The notes under the pieces: generated by a model
The model's database searches: none
What the model saw: the letters and a program-made list of their open reading frames with translations, nothing else
Told to the model about the DNA's origin: nothing
In this document: in pieces, positions 7,903 through 15,381 of the stretch
Numbering within the stretch: position 1 is the stretch's first letter
Layout of the letters: each line of letters starts with the position of its first letter
Source: a virus
IMG/VR virus record: IMGVR_UViG_3300025395_000030
Location: 1 to 27,230 of that record
DNA length: 27,230 nucleotides
Direction: 5' to 3' (one strand)
Position numbers and translations under genes: made by a program

Positions 7903-7916
7903 GAAAGCCTCCTATA

Positions 7917-8363
7917 TCAAGCGGTTCCAGTTGCAGGGGAGACCAGCACGGTGCGGTCCTGAACGGTGCTGTCGTCAGTAGTGGGGGCGCGATGAGCCCC
8001 AGTCTGAATAGCGACCACACCATCAATCACTACGTTCTGAGTGGATCGAGCCACGACCAGGCGCAAGTATCGATAAACCGATTCGACGACCTCATGGACA
8101 ACCATCAAGCCGGTGCCCGGATCGGCCAGGGTGATTTTGCTGCTGGCGAGGTCAGCCATATCGCTCCCATCACTGGCATTGCCGCCCTGCACTTTGATCG
8201 CAGTAACCTGCCCTGTGGTACAAGTCCCAAAAAGGGTTTCAAAAACGGTCGTTGCAAAATCGGCCGTGTCGATGATCGAGCTATTCACCGTAGTGGTGCC
8301 AGCTGATTGGCTGGTCATCACCCTGGTGCGTTTGCTATTTGGTGTCGCGTTAAATGTCGGCAT
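7917..8363 (-). CDS. Capsid-associated protein, probable decoration or head protein
   Basis: This 148-aa Thr/Val/Asp-rich protein follows the capsid gene directly. It has VTAIKVQGGNASDGSDMADL, then ITLADPGTGLMVVHEVVESVYRYLRLVVAR, and a QNVVIDGVVAIQTGAHRAP stretch. I recall this layout in phage genes of about 120-150 aa located immediately after the major capsid protein (…G..Q..TA.DAADLAGT…V.DV.RP..RYVR.VV.RGTQN…..GAHR.P). The usual annotation is hypothetical or head decoration. SD AAGGA lies at about 9 bases. There are no membrane segments or enzyme motifs. Confidence 0.72.
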   Translation of the reverse strand: MPTFNATPNSKRTRVMTSQSAGTTTVNSSIIDTADFATTVFETLFGTCTTGQVTAIKVQGGNASDGSDMADLASSKITLADPGTGLMVVHEVVESVYRYLRLVVARSTQNVVIDGVVAIQTGAHRAPTTDDSTVQDRTVLVSPATGTA

Positions 8364-8380
8364 AGATATTGATCCTTATA

Positions 8381-9868
8381 TTAGTTGGTTTTGAGGCGTA
8401 CGAATGCTTCAGCCAGGACGGGCATGCCGTCAAGCTCACGACGGGCAATAAAGCCGATTTGATTGGCTTCGGCATAAAGCTCAACGAGCCTCTGAATGGT
8501 CATCTGCTCAGAGTCGGCAATCCAATAAAAGCTGAAATCGCCGAGCATGCCCACATAGTTGCCGGTCGAAAATGTGTTTGGTACATACTCGGACAGCACG
8601 CAGGGGATGTCAAGGAGGGTGTCAGGATCGCCACCGGCAAGCCCCAGACGCCAAATGTACTGGCCGGTGCCATCCTTCAGCTGGCGGATGTACTGAAGAG
8701 CGGTACGGCTAAAAAGCCACTTGGTTGACGGCCTGCCCCAATACTGAGGTTTCAGGGTGTGCTTGGCGGCAATCAGCTGATCAGCCTGGAAGCCGGTGCT
8801 GGTACCCGTCAGCACGTCACGAGAAGTATCGATACCCCTGCTGGAAGCGGTGAACAGGCCCAAGGGCTGGTTGGCCCCGGAACCAGTCATGAATGCCTTT
8901 TCCTCGGCCACCGCGAATTTGTACCCGAGACGGGTGCGGACCAGTCCCTCCACGCTTCCGGTATTGTTCGCTCCGTATGCCTGGACAGTAGAAGCGATTG
9001 TCGCCATGCGAAGCAGTTTTTGGCTGACCTTCAGCCTTTTGGCCAGTGGTCTTGGAGTCAATTCACGCTTGCCGAAGGACATCGCGTTATCGACGTTGCC
9101 GGTGGCGAGTTCGCTGGTCCAGTCTGCATCAGCTGGATCGTTGTCAAGGCTTGGGGCGCCCAAAGTCTGGGCAGCCTGAACGATGTACTTAGTGGCGAAT
9201 TGCCGAATCCACAGCATGTTGTCGACAAATTTGATTAAGTCGCCGACGAACTGTTGAGGGGCAACCAGGTAACCGCCGACGATGTCCGAGTCGGCTGAAA
9301 TATCTCGTTTTGCCAGCGGAGCAATCAGCGCGTCTGGGCCCTGGGCGAGGTAGTTGGACCACACCTTGCGGTACTGATCACTATTTCGCCGCTGACGTGT
9401 GCGGAAATCGCCATCAGTCTCCCAAGGATGGCGTTCCACCCGGCTGTTGCTTCGTTTGTTGGGATTAGGCAAGCCGGTGCGGCCATTGGGAACAAGGACA
9501 GCTAGGCGGCCGTCAGGCAAGCGGATGGAACGTTTACGCTCATCATCGGTGTCGTAGTTATCTTCATCGTCGCGGTCGTCGTCGTCGTCGGAAGAATTTT
9601 CCCGCTTCTTACGCTCTTTTTCGTCTCCGTCCGGCTCGTCGTCCTGGTTGTCGTCTTCCTTTTTGGAAAGGCTTTCGACCATGTCCATTCTTTCTTTCAG
9701 GTCATCGATCTCACGATTCATGCCTTCCCAAAGGTTTTTTTCATCATCCCGGAGGCCCCGGCTTTCGCCGTTGGCGGTGTCGAGGATTTTGCGAGCATCG
9801 TGAAGCAATTTGCCGCGCTGCTCGCGGAGGGATTTTACCTTCTGGTGATCTGCTGGAGATAACGCCAT
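8381..9868 (-). CDS. Major capsid protein, HK97 fold, with N-terminal scaffold domain
   Basis: This 495-aa protein has a coiled-coil scaffold (delta) domain at about 1-70. It is followed by an extremely acidic linker (about 71-112, nearly all Asp/Glu/Lys/Arg), a basic Pro/Asn stretch (112-160), then the HK97 capsid domain from about 165. Family features are IGGYLVAPQQFVGDLIKFVD-like N-arm text, LTPRPLAKRLKVSQKLL, a central SRTALQYIRQLKDGTGQYIW, and the C-terminal RRELDGMPVLAEAFVRLK. The delta domain is normally removed by the prohead protease encoded upstream. SD AGGAAACAGGA precedes the ATG. A four-gene cassette on the other strand separates it from that protease, and a terminator at 11.1 kb lies between them. 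Confidence 0.93.
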   Translation of the reverse strand: MALSPADHQKVKSLREQRGKLLHDARKILDTANGESRGLRDDEKNLWEGMNREIDDLKERMDMVESLSKKEDDNQDDEPDGDEKERKKRENSSDDDDDRDDEDNYDTDDERKRSIRLPDGRLAVLVPNGRTGLPNPNKRSNSRVERHPWETDGDFRTRQRRNSDQYRKVWSNYLAQGPDALIAPLAKRDISADSDIVGGYLVAPQQFVGDLIKFVDNMLWIRQFATKYIVQAAQTLGAPSLDNDPADADWTSELATGNVDNAMSFGKRELTPRPLAKRLKVSQKLLRMATIASTVQAYGANNTGSVEGLVRTRLGYKFAVAEEKAFMTGSGANQPLGLFTASSRGIDTSRDVLTGTSTGFQADQLIAAKHTLKPQYWGRPSTKWLFSRTALQYIRQLKDGTGQYIWRLGLAGGDPDTLLDIPCVLSEYVPNTFSTGNYVGMLGDFSFYWIADSEQMTIQRLVELYAEANQIGFIARRELDGMPVLAEAFVRLKTN

Positions 9869-9962
9869 TCCTGTTTCCTTAAATGTTTTTCAATCCCCCT
9901 ACAGATAAATGGCTTTCAAGGGCCGGTTTTGCCCCCGGATTTTTTTTTCGAAATATATTGGA

Positions 9963-9976
9963 TTGTCTGTTGACAA
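9963..9976. promoter_or_regulatory. Dyad TTGTC-N4-GACAA overlapping the cassette -35 box
   Basis: The sequence TTGTC TGTT GACAA is an exact inverted repeat with 5-bp arms. Its right half is part of the TTGACA -35 hexamer, so a protein bound here would block RNA polymerase. The XRE-type protein at 10887-11084 is the obvious candidate. Short dyads occur by chance, so confidence is moderate. Confidence 0.4.
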
Positions 9977-9998
9977 GTAATTGCCTATGGGCTATTAT
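9970..9998 (+). promoter_or_regulatory. Near-consensus sigma-70 promoter of the plus-strand cassette
   Basis: TTGACA at 9970-9975 and TATTAT at 9993-9998 are separated by exactly 17 bp. Transcription would start near 10005 and reach the first cassette ATG at 10044 after a short leader with a GGAG SD. It is the best promoter match I found in the window. Confidence 0.8.
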
Positions 9999-10043
9999 CA
10001 AAGTGTAAGGTTAATCGAACGCAAACCAAACAGGAGATGAAAG

Positions 10044-10337
10044 ATGAGCAAGCTGTCAAAAATCACGGCCCCGAAAAACATGTCTGGGTTAATGTGCAGG
10101 CCATGGGGTGGAGAGATCGTGGCCGTTGCCGCCAATTGGTCCGAAGCGTCCAGCCCGGTCCTGGTCTGGTCCGAGGATGGGTGGGTAGAAGACGCATACG
10201 GCCGACAGGTGGCCAATTTTCGGCATTGCGCCAACAACGCCCTGGAGGTGATTATTGAGGAGATAGCCACGGACAGCGGCGACGAGGTGACCGAAGACGA
10301 AATGGACGCAATCATGGAAAATGTCGTTGAAATTTAA
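10044..10337 (+). CDS. Unknown protein, first gene of moron-like cassette
   Basis: This 97-aa protein has GGAG 7 bases before ATG 10044. An overlapping ATG at 10037 opens a different, less likely frame. The N-terminal half is mixed beta (IVAVAANWSEASSPVLVWSEDGWVEDAYGRQVANF). The C-terminal third is acidic helix (IIEEIATDSGDEVTEDEMDAIM). There is no signal peptide, membrane segment or zinc motif. I do not recognise the family. The acidic C-terminus could be a protein-binding or DNA-mimic-like surface, but nothing proves it. It is first behind the consensus promoter, so it is likely expressed in the lysogen. Confidence 0.7.
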   Translation: MSKLSKITAPKNMSGLMCRPWGGEIVAVAANWSEASSPVLVWSEDGWVEDAYGRQVANFRHCANNALEVIIEEIATDSGDEVTEDEMDAIMENVVEI

Positions 10338-10385
10338 TCCAAGTTCGCCCCCGGTCATCTGGCCGAGGTTTCAGGAAGGTAAAAA

Positions 10386-10457
10386 ATGGAAAGTATTATC
10401 ATCGCAGTGTGCAACCTATTTTTGTGCTGGCTGGGCAGCCAAGGTGACAAAGATTAG
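10386..10457 (+). CDS. Putative 23-aa hydrophobic peptide
   Basis: ATG 10386 is preceded by AGGAAGG with 6-base spacing, a very good SD. The 23-codon frame encodes a hydrophobic core (SIIIAVCNLFLCWLG) followed by the short charged tail SQGDKD. The shape resembles a tiny membrane peptide, such as a small toxin or superinfection-exclusion peptide. No family is recognised, and the frame is too short for length to prove coding. An overlapping 73-aa frame (10321-10542) starts inside the previous gene and lacks a comparable SD. Confidence 0.42.
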   Translation: MESIIIAVCNLFLCWLGSQGDKD

Positions 10458-10475
10458 CCCGGAGTGTTGCACGGG

Positions 10476-10502
10476 GAACCGTCAAGGACGGCTTGACGGT
10501 TC
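10476..10502 (+). terminator. 11-bp perfect hairpin with following T-rich stretch (attenuator or terminator candidate)
   Basis: GAACCGTCAAG and CTTGACGGTTC pair perfectly around the loop GACGG. A weaker dyad, AATCTT-CC-AAGATT, then runs into TTTTTGG at about 10515. The T run is not immediately after the main stem, so a protein-binding or mRNA-processing role is as likely as termination. Confidence 0.5.
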
Positions 10503-10526
10503 AATCTTCCAAGATTTTTGGATAGT

Positions 10527-10589
10527 TGGCTCAAGTGTTTGAAATTTTGGCTCAAGTGTTTGAAATTTTGGCTCAAGTGTTTGAAATTT
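10527..10589. repeat. Three exact tandem 21-bp repeats upstream of cassette gene 3
   Basis: The unit TGGCTCAAGTGTTTGAAATTT occurs three times without a mismatch. Each unit holds the dyad TCAA-GTGT-TTGA. A 21-bp period is two helical turns, so bound proteins would sit on one face of DNA. It lies 27 bp before the ATG at 10616, which has AAAGGAG as SD. Best explained as a cooperative operator. Confidence 0.85.
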
Positions 10590-10615
10590 TCTAACGGTTC
10601 GTTAAAGGAGAAAAA

Positions 10616-10840
10616 ATGGCAGAAGTTACATGGATCGATAAAGAGGAAGCAAAAGTCCTACAAATATCCCAACCCGTAGGAGTGGATCGTGTTCGACTGT
10701 TCGTTCTCGGAGATCATATGGCGTACGGAACATACGAGCGTCCTAGTTTCCACCTCGACCACGCTCCCACCCAGGAGTCATTCGATGCGATCCTTCAGCA
10801 TTTAATCAACAAAAAGAAAACCATTGAGATCATCGTGTAA
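10616..10840 (+). CDS. Unknown 74-aa protein, cassette gene 3
   Basis: It has a strong SD (AAAGGAG, 6 bases from ATG 10616). The sequence has alternating strands and turns: ITVTWI-like start (AEVTWIDKEEAKVLQIS), a central VDRVRLFVLGDHMAYGTYERPSFHLDH, and a short C-terminal helix (FDAILQHLINKKK) ending in a strand. No cysteines, membrane segment or known motif are seen. It is likely a small alpha/beta protein. It sits directly under the 21-bp repeats, so it may be regulated separately from the first cassette genes. Confidence 0.72.
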   Translation: MAEVTWIDKEEAKVLQISQPVGVDRVRLFVLGDHMAYGTYERPSFHLDHAPTQESFDAILQHLINKKKTIEIIV

Positions 10841-10886
10841 CTTTACCTGACGACAGGAGCAGACAACAACCCGGAAAGAATAAACC

Positions 10887-11084
10887 ATGACCATCGGGCA
10901 AAAAATTGCTGCATTGCGCGAGCAAAAGGGGTGGACTCGATACCGCTTGGCCAAAGAGGCCCAAACTCATCAGGCCACGATTGGCCGGATCGAGACCGGC
11001 GAACGGCAACCGAGTTTCGATATGGTCCACCGCATAGCCATGTGCCTGGGCGTGTCGCTAGCCGAATTCGATGCAGGCAAGTAA
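10887..11084 (+). CDS. XRE/Cro-family HTH regulator
   Basis: This is a 65-aa single-domain protein. The helix-turn-helix covers about residues 17-38: YRLAKEAQTHQATIGRIETG, with the usual leading IGQKIAALREQKGW and trailing RQPSFDMVHRIAMCLGVSLAEF helices of the HTH_3 fold. It binds DNA, probably as a dimer. It is the last gene of the cassette, just before a terminator. Candidate targets are the -35 dyad at 9963 and the 21-bp repeats. It could be the cassette autoregulator, a superinfection regulator or the prophage repressor. No other Cro/C1-like repressor was found in the window. SD is weak (GGAAAG). Confidence 0.9.
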   Translation: MTIGQKIAALREQKGWTRYRLAKEAQTHQATIGRIETGERQPSFDMVHRIAMCLGVSLAEFDAGK

Positions 11085-11085
11085 A

Positions 11086-11127
11086 ACGAAAAAGCCACCG
11101 GGGTTTTGCCTCGGTGGCTTTGTTTTG
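11086..11127. terminator. Bidirectional intrinsic terminator between cassette and prohead protease
   Basis: AAAGCCACCG (11091-11100) pairs with CGGTGGCTTT (11112-11121), and GGG/CCT can extend the stem with one G-T pair around a TTTTG loop. Plus-strand RNA runs into TGTTTTG. Minus-strand RNA runs into CTTTTTCGTTTT. Both directions have the U tract. It therefore ends the plus cassette and also faces transcription leaving the protease gene. Confidence 0.88.
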
Positions 11128-11139
11128 CAAAGGAATCTG

Positions 11140-11760
11140 CTATTCTTTTTCTTTCAGGTCCAGTGCCAAACTTAGCACCTCTAAAGATTCTTTCGGTCTG
11201 CCCAAAGCCGCCTTCATCCTTGCCAACACCTTCGACCGGACCTCCGGATCCTCGCTCGGATTGAAACCGCCGCGAATGCCTGCACTGGTGGCAAGATAGG
11301 CCGGAAAAACAACCCAGGAAACCTCATGGATTTCGGCTTTCTTCACGGTCCTGGTGCTGCCGCCATTTTCGTCGATGCCCCAATCGTCTTCAAGAACATC
11401 GAAAATAAATGACATGCCTTTGATATCTGTCCTCTGAACGCTGACAGCAAGATCCCGGGCATAAGAAATATCTGGAAGGCTAACCTCTGCGTCGATTCCT
11501 TCCGGCCCCCGATTCAGTTTCAGGGTGCCGCTTGATGTCCGGCCCAGGAGTCGGCAAGGGTCATGGTCGACGGTTCCAATAATATCATTGTCACGTTTGC
11601 CAAGACTCTCATCGAAACAGCCAGGCAAGAGTCTTTCCCGGAAAGACCCGTAAATTGGCTCGGACCAGCTGTTATAAACCACGGCCCGGCCCATCAGGGT
11701 TTTGCCGCCGCCGTCTTCCTCCCGGAGTTCCACCCGGGTGGTTAATGATCTTGTTTCCAT
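11140..11760 (-). CDS. Prohead protease, HK97 type (S78/U35 family)
   Basis: This 206-aa serine protease cleaves the scaffold domain from the capsid protein during head maturation. Seen: GRAVVYNSWSEPIYGSFRERLLPGCF (family start), catalytic His66 in TVDHDP, LLGRTSSGTL, then YARDLAVSVQRTDIKGMSFIF with nucleophile Ser117, and AEIHEVSWVVFPAY, which holds the third-residue region. All key segments are intact. It starts on the portal stop (TAATG). The normal next gene, the capsid, is 1.27 kb away behind the opposite-strand cassette. Confidence 0.93.
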   Translation of the reverse strand: METRSLTTRVELREEDGGGKTLMGRAVVYNSWSEPIYGSFRERLLPGCFDESLGKRDNDIIGTVDHDPCRLLGRTSSGTLKLNRGPEGIDAEVSLPDISYARDLAVSVQRTDIKGMSFIFDVLEDDWGIDENGGSTRTVKKAEIHEVSWVVFPAYLATSAGIRGGFNPSEDPEVRSKVLARMKAALGRPKESLEVLSLALDLKEKE

Positions 11761-13217
11761 TAGCCAATTCCTTTCTGATACGGTTTCAGTAGTAGCTTGA
11801 TTTGTTCAGGATCTACATTCGGAAATGCAATTTGCACGATTTGGGCAGCCGAATCAGGTTTGATCTGATTAGCCGAAACCGCCTGAATGATCTGCATTAA
11901 GCTATCAATCTGCCCACCGTCCAAGGCTGTCTCCTGAATGACTCGCGGATCAGTGCTGGCAAGCTGCCCATTGTCGTCGACGGCTGGAACGCTGTGCGGA
12001 CCAAAAACAGACATATTCTCAGGCATTAATCGGACATCACCTTCCGGCCCGTCAATAGGTTTCATGCGTTCGCGCCGAAGAATATCGTTCAAGGTAAAGA
12101 TGCCAGAATAGCGGCCCGTCTGGTACATCTGGAATCGGGTGGCCCCGTCAGTCTGAAGCAGTTCATGCGTGTTGTGCGACACCGAAAACGCCATTCGCTC
12201 GGCAGGCCGAAACAATTTCCGGTTAATTTCCTGACACCATTTGATCAGCCAGGGGCGGAGGGTATAGGTAAGGAAATCGATGCCCTGGTGTTCGATGTTG
12301 GCGAAAGATGCGTTCGACAAATCACGCAACATATGGGGCGGGATATTAAACCAGCGGGCAATCTCGATCACTTGGAATTGTCGGGTCTGAAGGAATTGAC
12401 TGTCTTCCGGCGACAAACCAACCGTCTTGTAAGATGCGCCCTCTTCGAGGATTGCGATTCTGTTCGATTGGTCAACTCCCCTGTGAACCTGCTCCCAAGA
12501 CTCCCTTAAATTCTTGATTCCCTGTTCGCCTAATTCCGTAGGGTGTTCGATGATACCGCCTGGCACCGATCCATTGCCGAAGAACCTCCCGCCATGTTCT
12601 TCGCACGCCAAGCCCAAGCCCACACTATCCCGGGCGAGTTCAATCACGCCATAGCCCCGGATTCCATCGAAGCCAAGCCCAGGCACGTGAAGCAGGTCTT
12701 CGGGAAAAATGGTTTCATCCTGTTCACCCTCATAATGGGCATGAAACTCATAGCATAGTTTGCCGTCGTCGGTGCGGTTCGGCTCAATCTGGTTGGGCAT
12801 CACCGGCCAAAGATTGACGATATTCCCATCGGTGTCACGCTCGATCTTGGCATAGCAATTGCCATAGGTCAGCATATGGGCTTGAAGAGTCTCGAAAAAA
12901 ATAAACGGCGTCATCTCGACGTTGGGGGCCAGTTGCAACAGCCTGGCAATCGGGTGGTTCAAGACTTCTTCGAAGCCCTTGCCACTACGTTTATAGACGT
13001 TGATCGGCAATGATGCCACGGTGCCGGAAATCAAATTGACGGCACACCAAACAGCCGAGAAATTCAGGGCCTTGGCTTCGTCGACGTCGATCCCCGATGA
13101 TGCAGGCGTCCGGCCGAGCATGGCCACCAAAGCCGGATCACGAAGGGGGATGCCCGCAAACTTGGCGGCACGCTTCGCGATGCCTCCGGCTACTCGCTGT
13201 AAAAAAGATTTTTTCAT
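11760..13217 (-). CDS. Portal protein, HK97/SPP1-like superfamily
   Basis: This 485-aa portal forms the dodecameric DNA gate of the head. Characteristic text includes LNFSAVWCAVNLISGTVASLP, NVYKRSGKGFEEVLNHPIARLLQLAPN, LTYGNCYAKIERD, and the C-terminal wing and crown with FSVSHNTHELLQTDGATRFQMYQTG. The SNIEHQ-type segment is present as SFANIEHQGIDFLTYTLRPWL. The length is in the usual 400-500 range. Its ATG overlaps the terminase stop (ATGA), so it is coupled. The C-terminal tail (about 440-485) is variable. All domains look intact. Confidence 0.93.
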   Translation of the reverse strand: MKKSFLQRVAGGIAKRAAKFAGIPLRDPALVAMLGRTPASSGIDVDEAKALNFSAVWCAVNLISGTVASLPINVYKRSGKGFEEVLNHPIARLLQLAPNVEMTPFIFFETLQAHMLTYGNCYAKIERDTDGNIVNLWPVMPNQIEPNRTDDGKLCYEFHAHYEGEQDETIFPEDLLHVPGLGFDGIRGYGVIELARDSVGLGLACEEHGGRFFGNGSVPGGIIEHPTELGEQGIKNLRESWEQVHRGVDQSNRIAILEEGASYKTVGLSPEDSQFLQTRQFQVIEIARWFNIPPHMLRDLSNASFANIEHQGIDFLTYTLRPWLIKWCQEINRKLFRPAERMAFSVSHNTHELLQTDGATRFQMYQTGRYSGIFTLNDILRRERMKPIDGPEGDVRLMPENMSVFGPHSVPAVDDNGQLASTDPRVIQETALDGGQIDSLMQIIQAVSANQIKPDSAAQIVQIAFPNVDPEQIKLLLKPYQKGIG

Positions 13218-14905
13218 ATCGATTGGACTCCAGTGGTTTGATATTTACTTGGCTTCTTTTCTCCGGTTTTGATAATTCCAGCCAGGGCAAGGATGGAGGC
13301 AAAAACGCCGTCAATTTTTTCCGCTGAATTCTTTTTCGTCGGCTTGATATTCCCGGCCGCGTCCGATTCAACCGCCACGTTTGCCACGTTCCATTGCATC
13401 ACCGGGTTGCCGTCGTGCCGAATATTTCCTTCCAGCACCAGTTTTTCAAACTCTTTTGTGGCTCCAGCAACACCGTAAAAAGTAGGTCGAACGAAAACTA
13501 CATTATGCCGATCCGACTGCAATTGCGTTGCCAGCTGGGTGGCGTTCCATGGGTCAATCAATATCTGATCGATTTTGTATTGTTTGCCAAAATCGTTGAT
13601 GTCTTTCCTGATTACGTCGTAATCGATTACGTCGCCCTTGGTTAATTTGATCCAGCCTTGCCTCACCCAGTTGTCCAGCCTGGTGCGGTTTGATCTCTCG
13701 CGGGTCTTCAGCGCTGATTCAGGAAGCCAAAATCGGGTCATGATTCGATAAGGCGATGATTTTGGGAATATCGCGGTCATGGCCGTCAAGTCGGTTGTTG
13801 TGGATAAATCGAGGCCCACAAAGCATTTGCTTTTTGCTTCGATTGGCGTGTGGTCTTCGAGTTCCCGCCATCGGTCCACCGATAACCATCGAGTCACTTG
13901 CCCGCACCATTGATTGAGCCGATAACGTCGGAAATTATTTTCGTTGGCCGGACTGCTGATTGCTTCTTCACATGCCTCTTTCATTGATCGAGTTGAAATC
14001 GTGATTCCATAAGACGGATTGGCTTTTTTCCACGTCTCTTCTGATTTCCAATCGTCATTATCGCCGGCAGCATAAACCACGCCGAGCAAGCTGATGTCTT
14101 CCGATCGGTTCTCCTGCACGGCTAATGCCTGCTCCCATTGCTCCCAACACAGAGACTCTTTATCGATGCCGGCCGTCGTAATCCAAAAGATAAGGGGCTG
14201 CCGCCTGGCTGCGCCCCCGTATCGAAGCGTGTTCCACAAATCGCGGGTCTGCTGTGTGTGCAATTCGTCAAACAAAAGCCCCGAAATATTGAAGCCGTCT
14301 TTCGTCGGTACGTCAGCCGAAAGAGCTTCAAAAATCGAATTGGTTTCAGGGTATCGGATCGTTTTACTGGCCCGCCTGACCTTCAACCGGCTGGATAGTG
14401 CCGAAGACGCTTCGACCATCGTGGCCGCTTCATTGTAAATGATCGACGCCTGTTTCCGGTCTGCTGCAGCCGTATAAACCTCCGCGCCACGTTCGCCATC
14501 GGCTACCAATAGATAAAGGGCCACGCCCGCGCAAAGCGTAGACTTGCCATTCTTTTTCGGAATTGCCACGCCCGCGCGGTTAAAACGCCTGGTTCCATCA
14601 GGCATTTTCCAACCAAATAACGGAGCAATCACCCGATCCCACTGCCAATCGAGCAATTCAAACGGCCGGCCCGCGTCCGCGCCTTTCGAGTGGCGTAAGA
14701 ATTTTTCAAAAAAGGTCCGAACCCGTTCGGCTGCACGCGAGTCGAAATAACATCCCTGACTCGCGGCAACCTCATCGGCTCGGGTTCTGATCCAGTTTTT
14801 TGTTTCTGCCGTCAATCTTGTTCCCTTTGCAACAACTGAGGCAGTATCTGCACCCTGGGCATTTGCACCCGGCTGTGCATCGGTGACGCTTTCCGCACGA
14901 ATCAC
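13214..14905 (-). CDS. terL: Terminase large subunit
   Basis: This 563-aa ATP-driven DNA packaging motor and nuclease starts with GTG on the small-subunit stop (GTGA). The ATPase has Walker A at 115-122 (IPKKNGKS) and Walker B GLLFDELH with Asp213-Glu214. The RNase H-like nuclease has Asp366 (VGLDLSTTTD), Asp451 (ILIDPWNA) and Asp532 (AEKIDGVFA). All catalytic positions are present. The order TerS, TerL, portal, protease is standard. The text resembles HK97-like TerL (phage terminase-like family), which implies cos or pac cutting; which one cannot be told. The Ala/Gly-rich first 30 residues are poorly conserved-looking, and the true start could be later. Confidence 0.95.
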   Translation of the reverse strand: MIRAESVTDAQPGANAQGADTASVVAKGTRLTAETKNWIRTRADEVAASQGCYFDSRAAERVRTFFEKFLRHSKGADAGRPFELLDWQWDRVIAPLFGWKMPDGTRRFNRAGVAIPKKNGKSTLCAGVALYLLVADGERGAEVYTAAADRKQASIIYNEAATMVEASSALSSRLKVRRASKTIRYPETNSIFEALSADVPTKDGFNISGLLFDELHTQQTRDLWNTLRYGGAARRQPLIFWITTAGIDKESLCWEQWEQALAVQENRSEDISLLGVVYAAGDNDDWKSEETWKKANPSYGITISTRSMKEACEEAISSPANENNFRRYRLNQWCGQVTRWLSVDRWRELEDHTPIEAKSKCFVGLDLSTTTDLTAMTAIFPKSSPYRIMTRFWLPESALKTRERSNRTRLDNWVRQGWIKLTKGDVIDYDVIRKDINDFGKQYKIDQILIDPWNATQLATQLQSDRHNVVFVRPTFYGVAGATKEFEKLVLEGNIRHDGNPVMQWNVANVAVESDAAGNIKPTKKNSAEKIDGVFASILALAGIIKTGEKKPSKYQTTGVQSI

Positions 14906-15381
14906 ACTGGTGAGAGATTATTCGCGAAGACATCGAATTCATCCATCTCCTGGGTTTTTGGTGGTTCAATCGCAATCTTGGTACGCGCTGCAGGGCTAAA
15001 TCCGAATTCATTGGCCATGCGTCGCAATTCGGCCAAGAGAACATTTGCCTGCCGCACAGCGGGGTGCAATTTCGGCTCGCCGTTGGCCCCTTTGATAATT
15101 CGGCCTTCGGCCAGCACAATCGCCAGGTAGGCCCGGTATTCGGCGAATGCGTGGCAATAGCCGGACAAAATAACCGTGTCGATGGCTACCAGCAAATGAC
15201 GTTCAGCGAGGTCCGGAACCACACGCCGCCACTCGGCCAGCGCTTCGCCCGTCAGCCAGGCGGGAGGATCTAATGGCAATGGAGGCCCGGCCGGGGTTTC
15301 TTGGACGATCGGGAGGTCTGCAGCCTTTACTTTGCCCGCCGGGGCTCGGCGTCGTCGTCGTGATTTTGATTTTCTGCCCAT
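14902..15381 (-). CDS. terS: Terminase small subunit, P27-like
   Basis: This 159-aa protein has SD GGGG 6-7 bases upstream of the ATG. The N-terminus is strongly basic (RKSKSRRRRRAP), followed by PPAWLTGEALAEWRRVVPDL, ERHLLVAIDTVILSGYCHAFAEYR and LHPAVRQANVLLAELRRMANEFGFSPAARTKI. That order, a WL…A..EW…L…D…L..YC…HP…GL.P..R pattern, is the P27 family. It recognises phage DNA and loads the large subunit. Its start overlaps the previous sigma-like gene by 55 bp. Confidence 0.9.
   Translation of the reverse strand: MGRKSKSRRRRRAPAGKVKAADLPIVQETPAGPPLPLDPPAWLTGEALAEWRRVVPDLAERHLLVAIDTVILSGYCHAFAEYRAYLAIVLAEGRIIKGANGEPKLHPAVRQANVLLAELRRMANEFGFSPAARTKIAIEPPKTQEMDEFDVFANNLSPV

Noticed and set aside
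9904-9955. Minus-strand promoter for the capsid gene
   Set aside because: A TATATT exists, but no hexamer within 16-18 bp resembles TTGACA. It is left open in the terminator finding.
10321-10542. 73-codon plus-strand frame in the cassette
   Set aside because: It begins inside the previous gene, lacks an SD as good as that of ATG 10386, and covers a perfect hairpin. The 23-codon frame is preferred, at modest confidence.
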